Shown: positions 51,924 through 60,300 of the stretch, one piece after another
How positions within the stretch are numbered: position 1 is the stretch's first letter
How the letters are laid out: every line of letters begins with the position of its first letter
Virus record (IMG/VR): IMGVR_UViG_3300033064_005393
Coordinates: 1-64,000 of that record
From: a virus
Length of the DNA stretch: 64,000 nt
Direction: 5' to 3' (one strand)
Notes under the pieces: model-generated
The model's database searches: none
Told to the model about the DNA's origin: nothing
Seen by the model: the letters and a program-made list of their open reading frames with translations, nothing else
Program-made: the position numbers and the translations under genes

Positions 51924-53207
51924 ATGAATAACAACATTTTTAGTATGGCACTAAAAGATCACCGATATGTGATCAAAAGAAGTGGTGAAAAAGTCTTCTT
52001 TGAATCTGAAAAAATAAAAAACGCAGTCACTAAAGCAATGGCTTCAGTTGGAAAAGTTGACTTAGAGATGGCTGAAAAAATTGCAAGAATTGCAAAAAGA
52101 AGTCTTTTCAAAGGAGATAAGGATAGAGTTCCTCACGTGGACGAAGTTCACGATATGGTGGAGAACAAACTTATGGACAATGGTTTAAATGACGTTGCTA
52201 AGGAATACATCATTTATAGATTGAAACACAGGCCAAATATTTTTCAAAAAAGAGTAAATTTGAAACCTTATGAATACCCTCAATTAGTTGAATATGTTGA
52301 TGCGATAAGACACTCATATTGGGTTCACACGGAGTTTAATTTTACTTCCGATATTCAGGACTTTAAAGTTCACCTTTCCGAAAAAGAACAAAGTGCGGTA
52401 CAAAGAGCAATGTTGGCGATTTCACAAATTGAAATAGCGGTAAAATCTTTTTGGGGAGACATCTTCAAGAAACTACCGAAACCTGAAATCGGAAATGTTG
52501 GGGCTACCTTTGCAGAATCAGAAGTAAGACACGCGGACGCGTACTCACATTTGATCCAACTTCTTGGTTTAAATAAAGAGTTTGAAAATATCCTTGAAGT
52601 ACCAGCAATTCGCAGAAGAATCAAATACTTGGAAAAAACAATTCACAATTCTAAATCTGTTGAAAATCAAGATTATTTTGAATCTGTAGTATTGTTCTCG
52701 ATGTTTGTCGAGAATGTATCACTATTTTCTCAGTTTTTGATTATTATGTCCTTCAACAAACATAAAAATGTTTTGAAAGGGATAAGTAACGCAGTTGAGG
52801 CTACGTCTAAAGAAGAAAATATTCACGCAAGTTTTGGATTCGACTTGGTTAATTTAATCAAGGAAGAAAATCCAACTTGGTGGAATGAAGAATTAATTGA
52901 AGATCTGATTGATGCAACAAAAGATGCTTACGAAGCGGAATCTGAAATTGTTGATTGGATTTTTGAAAAAGGAGATCTTTCTTTCCTAACGAAGGCACAA
53001 ACAATGGAATTTATCAAACATAGATTTAATACCTCCTTGAATTCTATTGGAATTGATAGTATATTTGAAATCAATCACCCTTTGTTGGAAACAACTGAAT
53101 GGTTTGATGATGAAATTTTAACCACGAAACACACCGATTTCTTTAATAAGAGAAGTATCAATTACAGTAAGAAATCGAAATCGATAACAATGAATGATTT
53201 ATTTTAA
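51924..53207 (+). CDS. nrdB: ribonucleotide reductase small subunit with N-terminal ATP-cone
   Basis: NrdB makes the radical used by NrdA. Residues 13-103 are an ATP-cone (YVIKRSGEKVFFESEKIKNA, HVDEVHDMVENKL, YIIYRLKHRP), a regulatory dATP/ATP sensor normally on NrdA. The metal ligands are E170, E200 and H203 (ESEVRH), E263 and E298/H301 (EENIH); Tyr207 is where the radical Tyr sits. An ATP-cone on NrdB is known from the flavobacterium Leeuwenhoekiella blandensis, whose dATP form is inactive. A Glu first ligand also recalls class Id, manganese-using enzymes; the metal cannot be proven from sequence. Confidence 0.88.
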   Translation: MNNNIFSMALKDHRYVIKRSGEKVFFESEKIKNAVTKAMASVGKVDLEMAEKIARIAKRSLFKGDKDRVPHVDEVHDMVENKLMDNGLNDVAKEYIIYRLKHRPNIFQKRVNLKPYEYPQLVEYVDAIRHSYWVHTEFNFTSDIQDFKVHLSEKEQSAVQRAMLAISQIEIAVKSFWGDIFKKLPKPEIGNVGATFAESEVRHADAYSHLIQLLGLNKEFENILEVPAIRRRIKYLEKTIHNSKSVENQDYFESVVLFSMFVENVSLFSQFLIIMSFNKHKNVLKGISNAVEATSKEENIHASFGFDLVNLIKEENPTWWNEELIEDLIDATKDAYEAESEIVDWIFEKGDLSFLTKAQTMEFIKHRFNTSLNSIGIDSIFEINHPLLETTEWFDDEILTTKHTDFFNKRSINYSKKSKSITMNDLF

Positions 53208-53216
53208 TATATAGAT

Positions 53217-54923
53217 ATGGAAGATAAAAAACCTTTTGATTGGATTAACGAAGAGTCTATTACTTTTCTTCGTAGAGGATATTTGAGTGAGGGTGAAGAA
53301 CCTTTAGAAAGAATTATGACGATAGCAAAACACGCTGAAGAACTTTTGGGTATGAAGGGTTTTGCCGATAAGTTTTATGAGTATATGGGTAAAGGTTGGT
53401 ATTCTTTATCTTCACCTGTATGGGCTAACTTCGGTAAAAAAAGAGGTCTACCGGTTAGTTGTTTTGGATCAAACATCGGAGATAATATTGAGTCTATTCT
53501 TTACACTCAGGCCGAAGTTGGTGAAATGAGTAAAATGGGTGGAGGTACCTCAGGATATTTTGGGAACATTCGTGGTAGAGGTGCAAAAATCACCGACAAT
53601 GGACAAGCACCAGGATCAGTTCACTTTATGAACCTATTCCAAAGTGTGGTTGATAACATTTCACAGGGGTCTACCCGTAGAGGTCGTTTTTCACCGTACC
53701 TACCAGTGGAACATCCCGATATTATGGAGTTCTTGGAAATAGGAACAGAAGGGTTTCCAATTCAAGAGTTGACTCACGCGGTTACTGTTACTGATGAGTT
53801 TATGAATGATATGATTGATGGTGACAAAAAGAAAAGAGCTATTTGGGCTAAGATCATTCAACGCAGAGGTGAGATTGGTTATCCATACATTATGTTCACC
53901 GATACAATGAACAAAAATGCTCCCGAGGTTTACAAGGACAAAGAAATGAAAATTTATAACTCTAACTTGTGTTCCGAGATTGCATTACATAACTCTGAAG
54001 AAGAATCTTTTGTGTGTGTATTGTCATCTATGAATCTCCTTCACTATGATGAGTGGAAGGACACAGACGCGATTGAGTTGATGGTTTACTTTCTTGATGT
54101 TGTTGTAACAGAATTCATCACCAAAATTGATGACATTAGAAATAATGGGACTATTGAGGGACAAAGAGCATTCTTCTACCTTGAAAAGGCATACAATTTT
54201 GCTAAAAGACAAAGAGCACTCGGTTTGGGTGTATTGGGATGGCACTCACTTCTTCAGTCTAAGGGACTTCCCTTTGATAGTAAGGACAGTGCGAGATTGA
54301 ATGTAGAAGTTTTTAAACTAATAAAAGAAAAGTCGTATGAAGCTTCTGCTACTTTGGCTAAAATGTTTGGAGAACCCGAACATTTGATAGGATACGGGAG
54401 AAGAAATGTTACCTTGAATGCAATTGCACCGACAACATCTTCAGCATTTATCTTAGGACAGGTATCTCAGTCAATTGAACCAATTTGGTCTAACGCTTAT
54501 GTTAAGGACGTGGCTAAATTGAAAGTCACCATTAAGAACCGAGTACTTCAGAAGTTGTTGGCATCTATGAAAAAGGATACCAAAGCGACTTGGGATAGTA
54601 TTAAAAAACACGATGGTTCGGTTCAACACTTAGATTTCTTAACACAAGAAGAAAAAGATGTATTCAGAACTTTTTCGGAAGTCACCCAATCAACAATCAT
54701 CAATCAAGCTGCGGTTAGACAGGATTTCATTGACCAATCACAGTCATTGAACTTAATGATTTCACCTGATATGCCAACCAAAGATGTTAACAAACTTCTT
54801 ATAGATGCTTGGCAGTTAGGAGTCAAAACATTATACTACCAACACTCAATGAACTCAGCACAGGCATTCGCGAGAAAAAAACTCAATCTAAATGATTTGG
54901 TTTGTACTTCCTGTGAAGCGTAA
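53217..54923 (+). CDS. nrdA: ribonucleotide reductase large subunit lacking the ATP-cone
   Basis: NrdA reduces ribonucleotides to deoxyribonucleotides. C82 (PVSCFGS) and C267 (FVCVLSS) are the redox pair, NLCSEI with N250, C252 and E254 is the active site, and C563/C566 (CTSC) form the C-terminal relay pair. The two Tyr of the radical path (YYQHS region) are present. At 568 residues it lacks the ATP-cone and is near the minimal size known for class Id enzymes of Flavobacterium; the sensor is on NrdB instead. It is 9 bases after nrdB and is followed by a terminator. Confidence 0.92.
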   Translation: MEDKKPFDWINEESITFLRRGYLSEGEEPLERIMTIAKHAEELLGMKGFADKFYEYMGKGWYSLSSPVWANFGKKRGLPVSCFGSNIGDNIESILYTQAEVGEMSKMGGGTSGYFGNIRGRGAKITDNGQAPGSVHFMNLFQSVVDNISQGSTRRGRFSPYLPVEHPDIMEFLEIGTEGFPIQELTHAVTVTDEFMNDMIDGDKKKRAIWAKIIQRRGEIGYPYIMFTDTMNKNAPEVYKDKEMKIYNSNLCSEIALHNSEEESFVCVLSSMNLLHYDEWKDTDAIELMVYFLDVVVTEFITKIDDIRNNGTIEGQRAFFYLEKAYNFAKRQRALGLGVLGWHSLLQSKGLPFDSKDSARLNVEVFKLIKEKSYEASATLAKMFGEPEHLIGYGRRNVTLNAIAPTTSSAFILGQVSQSIEPIWSNAYVKDVAKLKVTIKNRVLQKLLASMKKDTKATWDSIKKHDGSVQHLDFLTQEEKDVFRTFSEVTQSTIINQAAVRQDFIDQSQSLNLMISPDMPTKDVNKLLIDAWQLGVKTLYYQHSMNSAQAFARKKLNLNDLVCTSCEA

Positions 54924-54948
54924 TATTTGAAATAGTAGATATAAAGAA

Positions 54949-54975
54949 ACTCGACAAAACTTGTCGGGTTTTTTT
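54949..54975 (+). terminator. intrinsic terminator after nrdA
   Basis: Stem ACTCGACAA / TTGTCGGGT (one G-T pair), loop AAC, seven T. Confidence 0.85.
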
Positions 54976-55000
54976 ATTTCAAAAAAAAATATCAGGAATA

Positions 55001-55007
55001 TATTTAT
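55001..55007 (+). promoter_or_regulatory. late-promoter-like TATTTAT, 5 nt before ATG 55013
   Basis: TATTTATGAAAT and ATG, again the short-leader form, directly after the nrdA terminator. Confidence 0.5.
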
Positions 55008-55012
55008 GAAAT

Positions 55013-55477
55013 ATGGCAGACGGTCAAACATACGGTATTAATTTTCCATTCAGAGATAGCCCTGTTGGGGATTACCTTTCTTTATCTGTAACAACTGAGG
55101 AAGAGATTAGAAGTAATCTTCTTCATCTATTGTTAACAAGAAGAGGTAGTAGATATTATCTACCTACATTTGGTACAAGGTTGTATGAGTTTATTTTCGA
55201 ACCATTGGATGGACCTTCTTTTGAGGCTATTAAATCAGACATTAAAGACGCGGTCGGGGAATTTATTCCTAACCTTACGATAAACAATATTTCAATTACA
55301 CCATACACTGACGATGCTGAACTGATCGGAGATCTAAACGTCACTAATTTAGGTGTGGGGGGTGTTTACAGAGTACCTGGTAGAGGGACTGAAGAATATA
55401 CTGCAAAAATAAGAATAGATTTCACAGCAGACGATATTGCTTTCGGACAACGAGATTTCGTAATTATAAATATTTAA
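55013..55477 (+). CDS. baseplate wedge protein gp25-like
   Basis: gp25 starts sheath assembly at the baseplate and is related to GpW and type VI secretion TssE. The 154-residue protein has INFPFRDSPVGDYLSLSVT, then TEEEIRSNLLHLLLTRRGSRYYLPTFGTRLYEFIFEP, the lysozyme-related conserved core with E-x-x-x-R, and GFxxP-like TIP segment near IPNLTINNISITP. Length is close to T4 gp25 (132). It begins the second baseplate unit, 7 bases before gp6. Confidence 0.92.
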   Translation: MADGQTYGINFPFRDSPVGDYLSLSVTTEEEIRSNLLHLLLTRRGSRYYLPTFGTRLYEFIFEPLDGPSFEAIKSDIKDAVGEFIPNLTINNISITPYTDDAELIGDLNVTNLGVGGVYRVPGRGTEEYTAKIRIDFTADDIAFGQRDFVIINI

Positions 55478-55483
55478 TACCAA

Positions 55484-57322
55484 ATGGCAAACAGAAGAAT
55501 TTCCTATACTGAAAGAGACTTTGAAGGATTACGTCAGGATCTTATCAACTATACTCAACAATACTATCCAGATACTATTGATAACTTCAATGATGCTTCT
55601 GTGTATTCAGTATTTTTGGATTTAAATGCTGCTATCGGTGACAACCTACACTACCATATTGACAGAAGTATTCAGGAGACTGTCCTTCAATATGCACAAC
55701 AAAGATCATCAATCTATAATATCGCAAGGACTTACGGACTTAAAATACCTGGAAACAGACCATCAGTCGCTTTGGTTGACTTATCAATTACAGTTCCTGC
55801 ATTTGGCGACAAAGAAGACACACGTTATTTGGGGATCTTGAGATCAGGTTCACAATTTCTTGGTGCAGGTCAAGTATTTGAGAATGTATACGACATTGAC
55901 TTCTCATCACAATACAACAATCAGGGGTTTCCAAACCAAACAAAGATTCCAAATTTTGATTCAAACAACAGACTAATCAACTACACGATAACCAAAAGAG
56001 AAGTGGTTGTTAACGGTGTCACCAAAATATTCAAAAAGGTTATCAACCCGTCAGATGTGAGACCATTCTACGAATTTTTCCTCCCCGACAGAAATGTGTT
56101 GTCGGTAAGTGCTATTATTCAAAAAGACGGAACAACTTATCAAACCACACCGACATATCAGGAGTTTCTTAATCCATTGAATAGATGGTATGAAGTGGAT
56201 GCGTTAGCTGAAAATACCATATTTGTAGAAGATCCAACAAAACCAAGTGACAGAGCCGGTATCAAAGTTGGAAGATACATCGAGACAGATACAAGATTTA
56301 TAACAGAATTCACACCTGAAGGTTTCTTAAAATTGACCTTTGGTAATGGAACCACAACTCCTGAACAACAATTGTCTCAGTTTTCTAGAACAGGAGTTCC
56401 TTTAAGAATTCAGGATTACCAAAACAATATTGGATTAGGTACAACCGTAAAACCAAATACCACTTTGTTTGTTCAATATAGAATTGGTGGTGGATTGGCA
56501 TCTAACGTGGGGGTTAATGTAATCAATCAGGTTGGAACAATTAACTTTTTTGTTAATGGACCGTCAGAGAATCTTAACCAAACAGTTAATGGTTCACTAC
56601 AGGTAAACAACGTAACAGCTGCGATAGGAGGGGCAAACCAACCAACAATTGAAGAGGCAAGACAGATGGTAAGTTTTAACTTTGCTGCACAGAAGAGAGC
56701 GGTAACAATCAACGATTATAAGTCATTGATTTCTACAATGCCTGGTAAGTTTGGTGCACCTGCTAAGGTATCAATTACAGAACAAAACAACAAAATTTTA
56801 ATTCAAATTTTATCTTACGATACAAATGGTTCTTTGACTGCTAATGTGTCAAATACTTTAGCTCAAAATATCGCAACCTATTTGTCAAACTATCGTATGA
56901 TAAATGATTATATTCAAGTTGAAGCGGCACAAGTTATTGACTTGGAATTTGAATATTCAATTGTATTTGATTCAACACAAAATCAGGGTCAAGTTATTAC
57001 ACAAGTTATCGATCAAACTCAAACATTTATGAGTCCACAAGTCAGAGATTTAGGTGAGAATGTTAATATATCAAATTTACGAAGAATCATTCAAGATATA
57101 CCAGGTGTTGTATCGGTTGCAGATATCAAAGTTTTTAATAAAGTTGGGGGACAATATTCATCAAGTGAAACATCTCAAAGATACTCAAACAATGAGACAA
57201 AACAGATTCAATTAATTGACGAAACGATTTACGCACAACCAAATCAAATTTATCAGGTTAGATTCCCTAACAAAGACATCAAAGTTAGAATCAAAAATCT
57301 CAAAACAGTAGATTTCACCTAA
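55484..57322 (+). CDS. baseplate wedge protein gp6-like (gpJ family)
   Basis: gp6 forms the iris ring of the baseplate. ISYTERDFEGLRQDLINYTQQYYPD with FNDASVYSVFLDLNAAIGDNLHYHIDRSIQETVL is the conserved start of the gp6/gpJ/TssF-like group; the second half includes EEARQMVSFNFAAQKRAVTINDYKSLI and LISTMPGKFG, the hinge found in this family. At 612 residues it equals T4 gp6 (660) in size. It is next to gp25, as in T4-like and T6SS clusters. Confidence 0.9.
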   Translation: MANRRISYTERDFEGLRQDLINYTQQYYPDTIDNFNDASVYSVFLDLNAAIGDNLHYHIDRSIQETVLQYAQQRSSIYNIARTYGLKIPGNRPSVALVDLSITVPAFGDKEDTRYLGILRSGSQFLGAGQVFENVYDIDFSSQYNNQGFPNQTKIPNFDSNNRLINYTITKREVVVNGVTKIFKKVINPSDVRPFYEFFLPDRNVLSVSAIIQKDGTTYQTTPTYQEFLNPLNRWYEVDALAENTIFVEDPTKPSDRAGIKVGRYIETDTRFITEFTPEGFLKLTFGNGTTTPEQQLSQFSRTGVPLRIQDYQNNIGLGTTVKPNTTLFVQYRIGGGLASNVGVNVINQVGTINFFVNGPSENLNQTVNGSLQVNNVTAAIGGANQPTIEEARQMVSFNFAAQKRAVTINDYKSLISTMPGKFGAPAKVSITEQNNKILIQILSYDTNGSLTANVSNTLAQNIATYLSNYRMINDYIQVEAAQVIDLEFEYSIVFDSTQNQGQVITQVIDQTQTFMSPQVRDLGENVNISNLRRIIQDIPGVVSVADIKVFNKVGGQYSSSETSQRYSNNETKQIQLIDETIYAQPNQIYQVRFPNKDIKVRIKNLKTVDFT

Positions 57323-57369
57323 CCTTATATTCAGTTTAATTTACTACCACCTAAAATTTGATAAATAAC

Positions 57370-57376
57370 TATTTAT
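57370..57376 (+). promoter_or_regulatory. late-promoter-like TATTTAT, 15 nt before ATG 57392
   Basis: TATTTAT with leader CACAAAAGGATAACT before the 1688-residue gene. Confidence 0.6.
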
Positions 57377-57391
57377 CACAAAAGGATAACT

Positions 57392-60300
57392 ATGCCGAAA
57401 TCTTATAGAATTAGAACACAACCTGGTGTTGATAAGTCGATACAAGTACAAGTAGAACAAGATTTTGATTTTCTTGAAATTCTTTCCTTGAAATTAAGAC
57501 AGGAAGATGTTTATACTAGATTCTGTGCGGACTATGGTGTTGTTGTTGGACGAGTTTTTGCTAATGGGGGAACAGGTGTACCGAATGCAAGGATATCTAT
57601 TTTTATTCCTTTAGACAATTTAGATGTTGAGGATCCGATTATATCGACGCTATATCCTTATACTTCTGTTGATCAAAAAAATGAAGATGGTTATAGATAT
57701 AATCTTCTACCTTATCGTCCATCTTATCGTGGACACTCAGCCACAGGAACGTTTCCTGACGTTCAAGATGTATTAACAAGAAGTGAGGTTCTTGAAGTTT
57801 ACGAAAAATATTACAAATACACCACGAAAACAAATGAGTCAGGTGACTTTATGATTGTTGGTGTACCTCTTGGACAACAACAAATTTTTATGGATTTGGA
57901 TTTGTCAGATATGGGTTGTTTTTCATTAAGACCACAGGATTTGATCCGTACTGGTTTGGGGGTTGTAGAACAATTTGATGGAACACAATTTAGATCATCT
58001 CAGGATTTGGCATCACTTCCACAGATCGTAACAAGTGCTGCTGACATCGATGTGGGTAGTTTTTGGGGTCAGGAAGACTTATGTAATATCGGAATTACAA
58101 GACTTGATTTTGATTTGGAGGGTTTGGGTGTAAAGATAGAACCAACTGCCGTGTTTATGGGTTCTATTTTTTCTTCAGAAGATGCCGATTCAATTAGGAA
58201 AAATTGTAAACCCACAAGTGAAGGTGGTAACTTATGTGACTTAATAACAGGGGAAGGTACAATTCAATCCATTAGACAAACAATACTTGTTGATGAAAAC
58301 GGAGACCCTGTATTGGAGGAATTTAAATTAGCTAATGGTGGTAAGATTATCGATACTGATGGTGCGTTCTTGGTGGAAGTGCCTATGAATATGGATTATG
58401 TTATTACCAATGAATTTGGTGAACAAATTTTATCAAACGACCCGTCAGTGGGAATTCCAACTACCGGTAAGTACAGATTCAAAGTTAAGTTTCAAGCGGA
58501 AGTTGAAAGTGTACCCACACCATTTCAACAATTCTTACCGATTTTAGGAACGGCACAAAGGGCCAATTTTATCATACCTCAAATCAGAGAATATGGGTGG
58601 AGTGGAACTTCTGCAAATCCAGGTATAGATCCTGATTCACTTTCTGATTCCGACAGCCCAAATTATAATGTCAACTATACTGCGAATACTCAGTGGCAAC
58701 AATACAATAAATCGTATTCTTTTTCAGTAGATTGGAATGATTACGCTGACAAACCAGCGGCAATTGCCTGTGAGGATTTTTTCTATAAAATGAAATACAA
58801 CAAGGTTTATACTCCATCTGTTCTAATTGACGAGTATAGAAAAGGTTCAGGAAGAGCTAAATTCATTGGAATCAAAGAAATAACAGAAAGAAGTTGTCGT
58901 ACAACAAACAACCCTTTTCCGGTTACAGAAGGATTAAGAAATTTTGATTTAATATTCTTTTTGTTCAATATTCTTTTAACAATTTTTACACCTGTAATTT
59001 TGTCTTTAATTTTAATTGGTCACATCATTTGTTTCATATGGCCAGTATTACGATTTATTTTGAATGTCGTAATAAATGCTGTTATAGGTGTTATTTTCCT
59101 TATATGTTTGGCTATAAGGGCAATAACCTTTGGTTTATTAAAACTAAAATGTTCTCGAATAAGAACAGTAAATATACCAAAAAATTGTCCGTTAACATCT
59201 ATACCGTTACCCAATTTATCATATCCAGATTGTGATGCTTGTGATTGTGAATCAAGACCTGCCGGACAAGCTGAAAATTTACCTGAAGGTGTAGATAACT
59301 CGACAGTATTGTTTAATGCCAATCAATACGAATTTTATGACAGATTGATCGCACTTGATGGTGATGATGAAATCAAAGAAAGTTGGATGGCAAAATATCA
59401 GTATGGTTTTCAATCATCAATGGCTGGATTCGATGATGGTGAAAATAACTATGATTTCACAAAGGCTCCATTTATGGATGACGATAGAGATGCTGGTGGA
59501 AACCCATTCACAAAATATAAAACTTGGTCTGCCGATTTACCGTTACCTGAAAGGATGAACTTATTTAACGTAAAGTCAAAGTATCACACCAATGGGGGTT
59601 GGAATCAAATTACTGTAAAGGTAAACCCTAACAATCCTTCTAATGCTGCTTTGTTTCACAAAGATAATGTATTGGCGATTGTTTGTGACCCTGAAACCTT
59701 AAATCTTTTTCCTACTGGTCAAATACTGACATTCCAAAATGTTGATAATTCTGTTGATCCTAATATTAGTGGATTTACTACAGGATATACAAAAACAGGT
59801 ACATTTGGAGCAACAGTAGTTAATGCTAACGCATCTAATGTCGGTTTAGCAGCAACAAGAACATATCAAATTACAGGGACGACAGAAGGTTTGGTTCAGG
59901 ATGGGACAGGTCAATATATTGTTCAGTATAAATTTCCTTCTGATGTTGAATACTACCAAGTTATAACGGCTCAGACTGTTTCATCATATACTGATGTGAC
60001 TCAATCTGTTGGTGGGCCGATGCCATTTGCTGGTACCGAAAGTGCTTACAATAATATTTCTAATACAACTCAGAACAATACGTTTATGAGGAGATTCTTA
60101 TTTGGATATCAAAGAATTAGAAGATTTGGTACAGCAGTAAACGATCCATATGAATACCCTGATGATAACACTACAGGTTTTGGTGATACAGGTATGTTTG
60201 AACAAAACGGACCTAACTTTCAATTGAATTCAGATTATCGTAATCACATTGTTGTTTTCTTGGTTAGGGGTGTTGATATGTACACTGACAGACAAGATAT

